Shown here in pieces: positions 34,321 to 43,861 of a stretch of 64,000 nucleotides of DNA. The translations under genes were made by a program, and so were the position numbers. Positions within the stretch are counted from its first letter, which is position 1. Each line of letters begins with the position of its first letter. The DNA is taken from NCBI GenBank assembly GCA_963677475.2, contig CAXXQD010000021.1, forward strand, positions 124,001 to 188,000. The letters are read 5' to 3'. The DNA comes from JABMQB01 sp963677475 (GTDB taxonomy: Bacteria > Bacteroidota > Bacteroidia > Bacteroidales > Prolixibacteraceae). The notes below the pieces were generated by a model. It saw only the letters and a list, made by a program, of their open reading frames with translations. It was not told where the DNA came from and ran no database searches.

Positions 34321-37300
34321 TTATATGGCTTTATTAAGAGCATCCAATATTTTCTCCAACAAATCCTTTTTCTTGATTGGTTTCGATATATAATCAGAAC
34401 AACCTGCTTCCAACGACTTTTCCCTATCTCCTTCAAGGGCATAGGCAGTTTGCGCGATAATCGGTATCTTATCGTTTATTTCCCGAATTTTTCTGGTTGC
34501 CTCAAATCCATTCATTACCGGCATATTGATATCCATCAGGATTAAATCAATCCCAGGGTTTTGGGCAAATAGTTTTACAGCTTCAAGCCCATCCTTTGCC
34601 TGAATTAACTGAAAGTTTTCATCCCAAAAAATACTTTCTAATAAAACATAGCTGATATCATCGTCCTCGGCAATCAGAATTACTTTTTTTTCCTCCATTT
34701 CATCAACTTTTTCTGGGTTATGCCCAATTTCAACATTCTGCGGCTTTGTTCCGGGTATATACTTAATTGAAAAATAAAAAGTACTCCCTTTGCCGGGCTC
34801 TGAATCCACCCAGATTTTACCACCAAGCATATTAACATATGATTTAACAATCGACAGACCCAAACCAGATCCTTCGTAACCACTTGCAAAACTCAAGTCG
34901 GCCCGCACAAAACGGTCAAAAATGGACTCTTGCTTGCTTTTTGGTATTCCAATCCCCTGGTCTTTTACCGAAAACAATATATTGTCTTTCTTCTTTTTAC
35001 AAGAAAGCAGGATTGCGCCGCTATCGGAATATTTTATGGCATTTTTAATCAGGTTGCTTAATATCGAATCGATTTTCATTTTATCGGCTTTAATATAAGC
35101 CTCGTCAGCTTTAAGCTTATCTTCCAGCAACAATTTGATCCCTTTCTTTTCGGCTTCAAAATGGAAAAAATACCTTTGATAATTAAGTTGCCCGTTCAAA
35201 TCGTAATCTTCCAACACCATGCTGACCTGCCCGGTTTCAATTTTTGAAATCTCAATAATATCGTTCACCGTATTAAGCATTCTGTTTCCGCTTTTCTGGA
35301 TGATATCGATATAAGATTGTTGTTTTTCTCCTGTTAGCCCGGGCTCTTTTAAAAGGTCTGTGAAACCAAGTATTCCATTCATTGGTGTTCTGATCTCGTG
35401 GCTCATATTCGCCAAAAATGCCGATTTTAGCCTGTCGCTTTCTTCGGCTTTTCGCTTTGCTACTTTCAGTTTCTTGTTTCGGTCCTTTAATTTTTTTTCT
35501 GCAATTTTAAGTTCCGTTACATCCCTAAATATGGCAACAAGCTCACCACTCTGTAATTTATAAAGACTATTTTCCCTCCATCCTTTTCTAATAGTATCTT
35601 TATAATAAAATGGAGGAACGTAAGTAGAATCGCCTGTTTTAAAAACTTTTTTTAGGCCCGCGAACAAATCGGAATGCATCATATTCGGAAACATTTCTGA
35701 TAATGTTTTTCCAAGAACCTCTTTTCTGGTAACATTGGTAATGGATTCTGCTGCTTTGTTAAAATCAATAAATGCAAAATCTTCTCCATGGTTAACTGCC
35801 TTGTAAACAGCAATTCCAATTGGCAGGTGCTCAATTAGTTTTCTAAACCTTTCTTCATTTTCAACAAGCCTTAATTCGGCCTTTTTCTTTTCTGTAATAT
35901 CTTCCCCTGAACTTAAAGTCCCAATAATCTGATCATTTTCATCTTTTAGCAATGAATTATGCCATGCTATTAGCTTTTTTTCACCAGTCTTCGTAACAAT
36001 TTCCATTTCAACAAATTCAACTGATTCAATGTCTCCAATAAATAATTTTTTTGCAACCTCTCTTACCTCATTACGTTGCTTTTTAGGAATAAAATTATTA
36101 AACCAGTTCTTACTCAGCACTTCATTTTCGCTATAACCCAATACTTCACAGCCTTTTCTATTTATCAACTGAACATGACCACTTGTATCCAATCCTAAAA
36201 GCATAACGCCAGCAATATCAAGGTATTTCTGTGTTTTTTCTTTTTCCTGAATAAATTGTTTCCGGATACGAATCCTTTCACTAATATCACGAAGCGAAGA
36301 AATGGAGTGTAGTATATCCCCATTTTGATCTTTTGCCGATCCTACATTAAGGCTAACATATATTTTGTCCCCACTTTTTGTTTTTAGGGTCAACTCTTTA
36401 TTGATGATCTTTCCTTTTTGGACAAACTCTTTAAATGTATTATTTACGTCTTCAAGGCAATCTTCGTGGTATATTTTATAAATTGGGGCACCTATAAGTT
36501 CTTCTGCAGAATATCCAGTCTGTTCTAATAATGTTTTATTACACTCAAGGATTTTTGCACCATTAGGAGAAACTGATGCATACATATCGGGAGAATTGTG
36601 GTAGATGCTCCGAAATTTTTCTTCACTAATTTTTAGGTCAATTTCTGATTTGATTTTTTCTGTTATATCGGTCATTGCCACCGCAAAGTGGGATGGTGCA
36701 GTACGAAATGCTTTTACTTCCCAGTACTTGTCGAGGTAATCGGAATGATCAATGATAATTTTAGGATCTCCGCTTTTAACTACTTCTTCATATCCTTTTA
36801 TCCACTTTCTTTCAATATTCGGAATAATTTCCAATCCTCTCTTTCCAACAATGTCCTCTTTTTTTAAATTGGTAAGCTTCTCATAAGTTGGGTTTGCATC
36901 CAGCCAAGTAAAATCGATTGCTTTACCTTTTCTATCAAATATCATTTCGTGCAAAGCAACACCTTCCTGTATGTTTTCAAATAACGACCTGTATTTTTCT
37001 TCGTTTTCCTCAATGGTTAGGCGTGATCGTTTAATATCTGTAACATCCCGAATTGTACAAATTATACCATCATACTTGTTGTCTTTTATTATTGGAACCA
37101 ACCAACCGTTTTGCCAGGTGTTTTTTCCTGCAGGAGTTTCCACAGTGGTTTCATACCAAATTGGTTCAAGTTTGGTTTTTGCCTCTGTATAAAAATTATT
37201 GAACCTTTCTGTGGTTTCTTTCGGGAAATCATTGAGCACGTTTTTGCCAATAATTAATTCCTTATGAATTCCGGCAATCTTTTCCATCCCATCATTTACA

Positions 37301-37830
37301 TAAAAGATTACATCCTTGCTATTGCTAACCCAAATACCATCCTGAACATTCTCGAGAATCGATTCATAAAAAGACTTTGTGTTGTCTAAAACTTCGGAAT
37401 GTTTCTTTTGTCGGGTGATGTCTTCAAATATGCTTACAAAGTTTCCTTTTGTTGGGCAATAAGCATTGATTGAATACCACTTTTTTAAAGACTCGGAATA
37501 ATTCTCAAAACGCCTGCTCTCCCCATTAATTGCAACAGCCCCGTAGTTCTGTATCCAATTGGCAGGATCCTTTTCAATACCAGGTATTACTTCAGTAACT
37601 TTCTTCCCTATAATATCTTCTGCTTTTAAACCTGTTAACGACTCAAAAGCTTGGTTCACTTCTAAAAATATATAATCGATTGCTTGTCCTGATTCATCGG
37701 TAACTATTTTATGCAACGCTGCACCATTGATCATATTTTTAAAAATTGACCGATATTTTTCCTCGTTGGCCCTGAGCATCTTAATTTCATCAATAAGTTG
37801 CCTGCGATCTATGTCTTCCTGATTTTTCAT
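34321..37830 (-). CDS. hybrid sensor histidine kinase with six PAS domains and receiver
   Basis: A 1169-residue cytoplasmic hybrid kinase. PAS-like units begin near residues 23, 146, 278, 400, 528 and 662 (KYRSIFKNMING, YESILENVQDGIWVS, KYRSLFENIQEGVAL, KFRSIYHNSPDMYAS, YLDIAGVMLLGLDTSG, RFRKLIEHLPIGIAV). The dimerisation helix has MSHEIRTPMNG with His811, then NLIKNAIKYSDSG and GSGLGLSIVKSY form the ATPase. The C-terminal receiver has Asp1100 in LMDINMPVMNG. There is no membrane segment, so the input is intracellular. No DNA-binding partner is adjacent; the phosphate may pass to a response regulator elsewhere. It reads in line with the corrinoid operon. Confidence 0.93.
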   Translation of the reverse strand: MKNQEDIDRRQLIDEIKMLRANEEKYRSIFKNMINGAALHKIVTDESGQAIDYIFLEVNQAFESLTGLKAEDIIGKKVTEVIPGIEKDPANWIQNYGAVAINGESRRFENYSESLKKWYSINAYCPTKGNFVSIFEDITRQKKHSEVLDNTKSFYESILENVQDGIWVSNSKDVIFYVNDGMEKIAGIHKELIIGKNVLNDFPKETTERFNNFYTEAKTKLEPIWYETTVETPAGKNTWQNGWLVPIIKDNKYDGIICTIRDVTDIKRSRLTIEENEEKYRSLFENIQEGVALHEMIFDRKGKAIDFTWLDANPTYEKLTNLKKEDIVGKRGLEIIPNIERKWIKGYEEVVKSGDPKIIIDHSDYLDKYWEVKAFRTAPSHFAVAMTDITEKIKSEIDLKISEEKFRSIYHNSPDMYASVSPNGAKILECNKTLLEQTGYSAEELIGAPIYKIYHEDCLEDVNNTFKEFVQKGKIINKELTLKTKSGDKIYVSLNVGSAKDQNGDILHSISSLRDISERIRIRKQFIQEKEKTQKYLDIAGVMLLGLDTSGHVQLINRKGCEVLGYSENEVLSKNWFNNFIPKKQRNEVREVAKKLFIGDIESVEFVEMEIVTKTGEKKLIAWHNSLLKDENDQIIGTLSSGEDITEKKKAELRLVENEERFRKLIEHLPIGIAVYKAVNHGEDFAFIDFNKAAESITNVTRKEVLGKTLSEMFPNMMHSDLFAGLKKVFKTGDSTYVPPFYYKDTIRKGWRENSLYKLQSGELVAIFRDVTELKIAEKKLKDRNKKLKVAKRKAEESDRLKSAFLANMSHEIRTPMNGILGFTDLLKEPGLTGEKQQSYIDIIQKSGNRMLNTVNDIIEISKIETGQVSMVLEDYDLNGQLNYQRYFFHFEAEKKGIKLLLEDKLKADEAYIKADKMKIDSILSNLIKNAIKYSDSGAILLSCKKKKDNILFSVKDQGIGIPKSKQESIFDRFVRADLSFASGYEGSGLGLSIVKSYVNMLGGKIWVDSEPGKGSTFYFSIKYIPGTKPQNVEIGHNPEKVDEMEEKKVILIAEDDDISYVLLESIFWDENFQLIQAKDGLEAVKLFAQNPGIDLILMDINMPVMNGFEATRKIREINDKIPIIAQTAYALEGDREKSLEAGCSDYISKPIKKKDLLEKILDALNKAI

Positions 37831-38012
37831 TCAACATAATTTTGATGAGTAACAGGGTTGTGCCTATTAAATGTATGAAATATTATTGTTAAGGACAAAT
37901 AAAGCTATCACGTAGGGTTTAACTGCCCATAACCAAGAAACAAGAGTTATAAAAGCAAAAAAATGGTTTTGGTTAGCCTCAACTAGTAGGCCAGAACATA
38001 AAATTTCGTTTT

Positions 38013-38035
38013 AAAACCTTGAAGAATCATTTAAC
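38013..38035. repeat. dispersed copy of the REP-like sequence
   Basis: AAAACCTTGAAG followed by an A/T-rich tail matches 11412-11434 at about 20 of 23 positions. Here the palindrome's other arm is lacking. It lies between two minus-strand genes. Confidence 0.45.
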
Positions 38036-38047
38036 ATAGGATGCCTT

Positions 38048-38458
38048 TTATTCAATAATTTTAAAATTATAATCGCCATTAGAATTTATAGCTAGTATTT
38101 TGTATACCCTTTCAATAAGCAAAGCTTCAAATTTGCGGGCCTTATAAGTTTCAGGTTCGAGGCTAATCATCTTAAAGAAATATTTTATAAGCCAAACCAA
38201 GGAACTAATTCCAATAACCAAGGCAACATAAGGTGAAACCATAGCTAATTCATTTAACATATTTAAATTGTATGTGTCTGTGAGCGATGAATCAATAAAT
38301 AAATGTGAGCCAATAAATATTACAATGGAGAGTATCAATATTGTCGCCATTATATTCATTAACCGTTTGGTCTTGTTTTCCTGATCTTCACACTTTTCTC
38401 TAAGAAGACTGGCATCGTTTAGCTGCAATAGCATTTTGTTTTGAGCTGACTTGGTCAT
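38048..38458 (-). CDS. hypothetical two-helix membrane protein
   Basis: I do not recognise this 136-residue protein. It begins with a charged helical stretch (MTKSAQNKMLLQLNDASLL) and has two hydrophobic segments, IMATILILSIVIFIGSHLF and YVALVIGISSLVWLIKYF, separated by about 30 residues. It ends in a short soluble tail (ARKFEALLIERVYKILA). The ATG at 38458 is preferred; the frame extends to a TTG at 38506 but without good reason to start there. It may be a small membrane-anchored accessory protein. It reads in the same direction as the hybrid kinase but starts 218 bp away from it, so a link is doubtful. Confidence 0.65.
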   Translation of the reverse strand: MTKSAQNKMLLQLNDASLLREKCEDQENKTKRLMNIMATILILSIVIFIGSHLFIDSSLTDTYNLNMLNELAMVSPYVALVIGISSLVWLIKYFFKMISLEPETYKARKFEALLIERVYKILAINSNGDYNFKIIE

Positions 38459-38904
38459 TTCACGGGATTTTAAGGATTTGTTATGCGTACCTATTTGACA
38501 TACCAATTATCCAGCCAAAATCTAAGACACACAATTCACTTAGCACCGAAATCCAAGTAAACACTGACTGTTTCATATTTTCAGGACATAAAACCTCACT
38601 GCGTTAAATAAAATCTGTGTTCCCAATATTGGACAAATGTCCCTAAAAACTATTTTTAAAATCCGGACAATATTATAATCGGTTAATACTATTTAGCTGA
38701 TTGAAAAATAATCTGCATTCCAAGAAAATCTGTTTTACATGTAAATCCGAAATAATACCTATCAAGTATAAAAAGTATAATTAAGGCTTGATATTATACA
38801 TCTTCAAGTGCTTTAAACAATCCTTTTACAGAACTGTTATTGGTGTTAGATTGACACGATTGTTCCAACAAAAAAACAAAGGGAATAATCTTAAATATCT
38901 AGAA
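38459..38904. other. 446-bp intergenic region
   Basis: A/T-rich sequence between a minus-strand and a plus-strand gene. I see a short GGAC-AAAT-GTCC palindrome (38631-38642), a possible regulator site, and no open frame worth calling. The frame of the downstream E1 gene is open back to 38788 from a TTG, but the residues there look non-coding. Confidence 0.5.
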
Positions 38905-41310
38905 ATGTATATAGAAAAAACAGACGTATCAATAGAAAAAAATATAGAGATAAAAGACATCCTTAACGATTACTATCTGGTTAACCTAAGCAGGCAATTA
39001 AGTTTGCTAGGAAGGCGTGAGGTACATAACGGAAGGGCACATTTTGGAATATTTGGCGATGGAAAAGAACTGGCACAGGTTGCCTATGCCAAGACTTTTA
39101 AGAGAGGAGACTGGCGTTCGGGATATTATCGTGACCAAACGTTTATGCTCGCCCTTGGGCTACTTTCACCTGAAGAATTTTTTGCGATGATTTATGGCGA
39201 TACGGATGCTGATTACAACCCATCGACAGGAGGAAGGAATTTTAATAACCACTTTAGTACGCCAAACATTGATGCGAATGGTGAAATAAAAAATTTAGCC
39301 GACAGGTACAATTCGGCTTCCGATATTTCTTCAACAGGTGGGCAAATGCCCAGGCTCCTTGGTCTCGCACAAGCCTCAAAAATAGTGCGAAAACAACCGG
39401 AACTTAAAAAGGCACTGAATAACAATGTTACGGGCAATGAGGTGGCGTTTGGCTCCATAGGGGATGCCAGCACATCGGAAGGGTTGTTTTTTGAAACCAT
39501 TAATGCAGCCGGGGTTATGCAGGTTCCATTGGCAATTGCTGTGTATGATGATGGTTTTGGGATTAGTGTACCCATTGAACTCCAAACCACAAAATCGAGT
39601 ATTTCAGAGGCTCTGAAGGGATTTAAGAAAACAAAATCGAGCAACGGCATTGAAATTTTGACCAGCAAAGGTTGGGATTACCCGCATTTGGTCAAGACCT
39701 TTTCGAAAGGAATAACAAACTGTCGAAATAACCATACCCCTATACTGTTTCATATTAAGGAAGTTACACAGCCACTGGGCCATTCAACTTCCGGTTCGCA
39801 TGAACGATATAAAAGCAAAGCAAGGCTCAACTGGGAAAAAGAATACGATGGGATTGTTCAATTTAAATCCTGGATATTGGAAAATGGCTATGCAGACATG
39901 GACATGTTGTCGGAAATTGAAAAACAAGCCAAAAAAAGGGCCAGAAATGCAAGGGACAATGCCTGGGAACATTACTCGGGAAGTTATATTGCAGAAACAA
40001 AGGACCTGAAAAACATACTTACTCAATTGATGGGAAGCAGCAAAAAAGAATCGTTGGAGGTTCTTCAAAAACTGGAACAAAAAACATTTCCAACCAGGCG
40101 CTCATTGCTGAGCTTTGCGAAAAGGCTTGCGCTTGACCTTCAAGAGGATACTTCTAAAAACGAAAGAAAAGAATTGGTGAAATGGATACGTACTTTTGAA
40201 GCAAGAAGTGCCGGATTTTATAACCAGCAACTCTACAGGAGTGGACCAGACTCAGCCCTTAACGTCCAATTTGATCCACCTGTTGAGAAAGAAAATGAAA
40301 TAAATGGTTCGGATATCCTGAATAAAAATTTCCATGAACTGTTCAAAAAATACCCCAATCTGGTAACCTTTGGAGAAGACACCGGGAAACTTGGCGGTGT
40401 GAACCAGGGAATGAAAGGCATGCAGCAGGAATTTGGTGCCGAAAGGGTTTCGGATACAGGCATTCGGGAAGCCACAATTATCGGGCAGGGAATAGGTTTG
40501 GCAATGAGAGGATTCCGCCCCATTGCAGAAATCCAATACCTCGATTATTTGATTTATGCGCAATCAACCTTAAGTGATGACCTTGCAAGTTTACAGTATC
40601 GGACCATGGGAAAACAGGCAGCCCCGGTTATTGTCCGTACCCGCGGGCACCAATTACAGGGAATTTGGCATGCAGGTTCTCCCATGCAATTGTTGCTTGG
40701 CTCGCTTAGGGGAATGTACCTTTGTGTCCCAAGGAATATGACACAGGCAGCCGGAATGTACAACACTTTGCTTGAGGCAAACGATCCCGCCCTGGTTATT
40801 GAGCCTTTAAAGGGCTACAACCAAAAAGAAAAAGACCTTGAAAACTATGGGGATTTTAAAATTCCTTTGGGTATTCCTGAGGTTTTAAATGAAGGAACAG
40901 ACATCACCCTGGTTACCTATGGGTGGAATGTAAACCATGCACTTAAAACTGCCGATTTGCTTTTAAAGAAAAGGATTTCGGTGGAAGTAATAGATGTGCA
41001 AACCCTTATGCCATTTGATATTCAGCACAGAATACTTGAATCGGTTAAAAAAACCAATAAAATTGCATTTCTGGATGAAGACGTACCGGGTGGCGGAACT
41101 GCTTTTATGTTGCAAAAAGTAATGGAAGAACAGGGTGCATTTAACTACCTTGACACGGCGCCAAGAACCATATCGGCAAAAGAACACCGACCTGCTTACG
41201 GAATTGACGGGGAGTATTTTTCGAAACCAAATGTCGAAATTATTTTCGAGGAGCTTTATGCTATGATGAGGGAAACTGATGTGAAAAAATTCCCGGAATT
41301 ATATAGCTAA
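38905..41310 (+). CDS. 2-oxoacid dehydrogenase E1, fused alpha and beta subunits
   Basis: A thiamine-diphosphate enzyme of about 800 residues that decarboxylates 2-oxoacids (probably branched-chain oxoacids) and loads the acyl group on lipoyl-E2. The alpha part has FGSIGDASTSEGLFFETIN, the TPP/Mg site, and YDDGFGIS. The beta part starts near residue 455 with VTFGEDTGKLGGVNQG and continues RVSDTGIREATIIGQGIGLAM, TRGHQLQGIWHAGSP and LDEDVPGGGTAFMLQ. A single-chain E1 is common in Bacteroidota. The ATG at 38905 (MYIEKTDVSIEKN) is chosen. No E2 or E3 gene is nearby, so those subunits must come from elsewhere. Confidence 0.92.
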   Translation: MYIEKTDVSIEKNIEIKDILNDYYLVNLSRQLSLLGRREVHNGRAHFGIFGDGKELAQVAYAKTFKRGDWRSGYYRDQTFMLALGLLSPEEFFAMIYGDTDADYNPSTGGRNFNNHFSTPNIDANGEIKNLADRYNSASDISSTGGQMPRLLGLAQASKIVRKQPELKKALNNNVTGNEVAFGSIGDASTSEGLFFETINAAGVMQVPLAIAVYDDGFGISVPIELQTTKSSISEALKGFKKTKSSNGIEILTSKGWDYPHLVKTFSKGITNCRNNHTPILFHIKEVTQPLGHSTSGSHERYKSKARLNWEKEYDGIVQFKSWILENGYADMDMLSEIEKQAKKRARNARDNAWEHYSGSYIAETKDLKNILTQLMGSSKKESLEVLQKLEQKTFPTRRSLLSFAKRLALDLQEDTSKNERKELVKWIRTFEARSAGFYNQQLYRSGPDSALNVQFDPPVEKENEINGSDILNKNFHELFKKYPNLVTFGEDTGKLGGVNQGMKGMQQEFGAERVSDTGIREATIIGQGIGLAMRGFRPIAEIQYLDYLIYAQSTLSDDLASLQYRTMGKQAAPVIVRTRGHQLQGIWHAGSPMQLLLGSLRGMYLCVPRNMTQAAGMYNTLLEANDPALVIEPLKGYNQKEKDLENYGDFKIPLGIPEVLNEGTDITLVTYGWNVNHALKTADLLLKKRISVEVIDVQTLMPFDIQHRILESVKKTNKIAFLDEDVPGGGTAFMLQKVMEEQGAFNYLDTAPRTISAKEHRPAYGIDGEYFSKPNVEIIFEELYAMMRETDVKKFPELYS

Positions 41311-41313
41311 AAA

Positions 41314-41337
41314 AAGCCGCTCTTTTCAGAACGGCTT
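41314..41337. terminator. bidirectional terminator between convergent genes
   Basis: AAGCCG (41314-41319) pairs with CGGCTT (41332-41337) over a 12-base loop, in the 35-bp gap between the E1 gene and the GH95 gene. The stem is short and the U-tract modest. Confidence 0.55.
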
Positions 41338-41345
41338 CATTACGT

Positions 41346-43727
41346 TTATAATGTTTTTAGCTCCCCATCAAATTTGTATTCTTTCCCTTTTTCAGTGTCA
41401 AGTGACAGGATTGTACCATTGTACCGAATACTACAGGAATTTCCATGTTTTGAAAGGATTTCCAAATGCTCAAGTTTGCCATCGGTCCAAACAATTTTTA
41501 ACTCAAAACCACCACGGGCACAAACCCCTTCAATGGTTCCGGATGCCAAAGCAGTTGGCAGTGCCGGTAAAATATCAAGGATATAATTTTCATTTTCATC
41601 TTTCAAGTGCGACTGTAAAAGCATTTCTGTAATGCCTGAAGTTGCCCCAAAGTTTCCATCAATCTGGAAAGGTGGATGAGCATCAAACAGATTTGCATAC
41701 AAACCTCCGTCATATCTTTGTCCATCTTGCTTCACGCCAGACGGCACCATCAGGTTTTTCAATAATAAAAATGAATGGTCACCATCCAAAAGTCGTGCCC
41801 ACAGGTTTATTTTCCAAGCGCGTGCCCAACCTGTTCCGCCATCGCCCCTTTGGGTTAAGCTTACTTTGCATGCTTCAGCTAGTTCGGGAGTCGTACTGGG
41901 GTGAATCTCGGTTCCGGGATGCAGTCCCCACATGTGCGAAACATGTCTGTGTTCATCCATCGGATTATCCACATCTTCCATCCATTCCATTAACTGTCCA
42001 TATTGACCAATTTGGTTAGGTGCAATTTTTGCCCGTTTTTCACTCAGTTCAGTCACAAGTTCATTGTCGGCCTCTAGAATTTTTGCAGCATCTATGGTAT
42101 TGGCAAATAAATTCCGGATAAGCTGATGATCCATGGTTGGCCCCATTACCAATCCGCCATGCTCGGGGCTGTTACTTGGACCGCTAATCAGCCACTCCGG
42201 GTGGTTTGGATCGGGTGTTAAATACCCGGAATAAAATATCGCTGCCTTCTTCATCAAAGGATAGGCTTTGTTTTTTAGAAATTCAGTATCGCCATTAAAT
42301 TGATAATGCCACCATAAATGCTGACAAAGCCATGCAGCACCGCCAATCCAAATGCCATGGTTCGCATTGTTAATTGGAGCGGCACCACGCCAAATATCCG
42401 TATTATGATGTACAATCCATCCATCTAAATCATAATGAACCTTGGCAACTTTTTCGCCCGTAACCGACAAATCTTCGACCATCTTAAAGAATGGTTCGGC
42501 ACATTCCGATAGATTTGTGATTTCAGCCGGCCAATAGTTCATCTCGGCATTAATATTCAAGGTGTATTTGCTGTCCCATGAAGGTGCAAGCTGGTTGTTC
42601 CAAATCCCCTGCAAATTCGCGGGTTGGGTTCCATTTCTTGAAGAAGAAATTAACAGATACCTTCCGTATTGATAAAGCAATGCAACCATGTTCGGATCTT
42701 CATCTTTATTAAAAGAATAGAGCCTTTCGTCGGTTGTTCTTGAGGATAATTCTGTTTTTCCAAAATCTATTTTTAGCCTGCCATATAAGGATTGATAATC
42801 GTTAATATGGGCTTGTTTTATTTGACCGTACGACTTGTTTTCCAATTGTGACAGGTCATTCACGCACCTTTCGGAAGGTACAGCACTTAAATCCTGAAAA
42901 TTTACAAAATTGGTTGCCCCAACCAGTGCAAAAACTACTTCCGACGCTTCTTTGATTAAAAGTGATGTATCATTGGCAGCTAAGAGGCCATCGTTTTCAA
43001 GTACTTTTAACCGTGCTTCAAATTTAATTTTACTGTCAGGATAAGGTGTTTCAAGATGATTGCGACCTCTGGGATAATTGTTGGCAGCTCCGGACAATAC
43101 AATCCCATCGTCCTCAGCAACATTGTTGAATCTGGCATGAAGGGTACTTAAGGATGTTTCAAAATTTAATTTTCCTTTTTCGGATGCTGAGATCTTAACC
43201 AATAAAGCCTGATCGGGGGCTGAACTGAAGACTTCCCTTGTAAAAGTAGTACCATCCACTTCGTATGACACTGAAGTTATTGCATCTCCCAAAACAAGTT
43301 CCCTCTTATAATTCGTTGCATTTTTGTGCCCCGGAAATTTGAGGTTCATTTCAACAAAAGACTGATAGGACAACTGCCGAAGTGGTATTGACATAAATTT
43401 TTCGTTCCCCAAACGATGCGCTTCATCCAGTTTCCCTTCTCTGGCCAATTGCCTTAATTTTTCGAGATATTCAGAGGCTCCTTCGTGCGAATAATCATGG
43501 GGTTGGCCTGTCCACACCGTTTCTTCATTTACCTGGATCAACTCGTTTTCGGTTCCACCGTAAACCATGGCTCCCAAACGACCATTCCCGACAGGCAATG
43601 CTTCCACCCATTTTTCCGCAGGTTCATCGTACCAGAGTTTATAACCTTCGTAGGGTTCAACAGTGTTTGTGCATCCCGAAAAAAACAGGGCAATAAAACT
43701 TAAGAATGTGAGGAATTCTATTTTCAT
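41346..43727 (-). CDS. glycoside hydrolase family 95 lipoprotein (alpha-L-fucosidase type)
   Basis: The protein (793 residues) begins with a lipobox, LSFIALFFSGC (Cys19), so it is exported and lipid-anchored. The GH95 order is clear: LWYDEPAEKWVEALPVGNGRLGAMVYGG, NEETVWTGQP, ISSSRNGTQPANLQGIWN, LNINAEMNYWPAEITNL, GGAAWLCQHLWWHY, and a C-terminal FQIDGNFGATSGITEMLLQSH. GH95 enzymes invert alpha-1,2-L-fucosyl or alpha-L-galactosyl linkages on hemicellulose or host glycans. It lies 134 bp beyond the stop of the GH2 gene and on the same strand, so the two may work together on a fucosylated galactoside. No SusC/SusD pair is present. Confidence 0.93.
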   Translation of the reverse strand: MKIEFLTFLSFIALFFSGCTNTVEPYEGYKLWYDEPAEKWVEALPVGNGRLGAMVYGGTENELIQVNEETVWTGQPHDYSHEGASEYLEKLRQLAREGKLDEAHRLGNEKFMSIPLRQLSYQSFVEMNLKFPGHKNATNYKRELVLGDAITSVSYEVDGTTFTREVFSSAPDQALLVKISASEKGKLNFETSLSTLHARFNNVAEDDGIVLSGAANNYPRGRNHLETPYPDSKIKFEARLKVLENDGLLAANDTSLLIKEASEVVFALVGATNFVNFQDLSAVPSERCVNDLSQLENKSYGQIKQAHINDYQSLYGRLKIDFGKTELSSRTTDERLYSFNKDEDPNMVALLYQYGRYLLISSSRNGTQPANLQGIWNNQLAPSWDSKYTLNINAEMNYWPAEITNLSECAEPFFKMVEDLSVTGEKVAKVHYDLDGWIVHHNTDIWRGAAPINNANHGIWIGGAAWLCQHLWWHYQFNGDTEFLKNKAYPLMKKAAIFYSGYLTPDPNHPEWLISGPSNSPEHGGLVMGPTMDHQLIRNLFANTIDAAKILEADNELVTELSEKRAKIAPNQIGQYGQLMEWMEDVDNPMDEHRHVSHMWGLHPGTEIHPSTTPELAEACKVSLTQRGDGGTGWARAWKINLWARLLDGDHSFLLLKNLMVPSGVKQDGQRYDGGLYANLFDAHPPFQIDGNFGATSGITEMLLQSHLKDENENYILDILPALPTALASGTIEGVCARGGFELKIVWTDGKLEHLEILSKHGNSCSIRYNGTILSLDTEKGKEYKFDGELKTL

Positions 43728-43754
43728 GACAAATAATTAAAATTTTAAAAGCCC

Positions 43755-43787
43755 TAAAGGTACATTATAAAACACTTTTGCCACAAA
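43755..43787 (-). promoter_or_regulatory. possible GH95 promoter
   Basis: On the minus strand TTTG (43784-43787), 21 bp, then TACCTTTA (43755-43762), one base from the TAnnTTTG consensus, 28 bp before the ATG. Confidence 0.45.
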
Positions 43788-43861
43788 GAATTTTTGATAA
43801 TTCAGAAAAACGAGGTTTACGAGCAGGCAATTTAAAACATGACATTAAATAATTTCATATG

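Noticed and set aside
38788..38904. Upstream extension of the E1 gene (MILYIFKCFKQSF...)
   Set aside because: It starts with TTG and has residues unlike any E1 N-terminus. The ATG at 38905 gives MYIEKTDVSIEKN and a normal subunit start.
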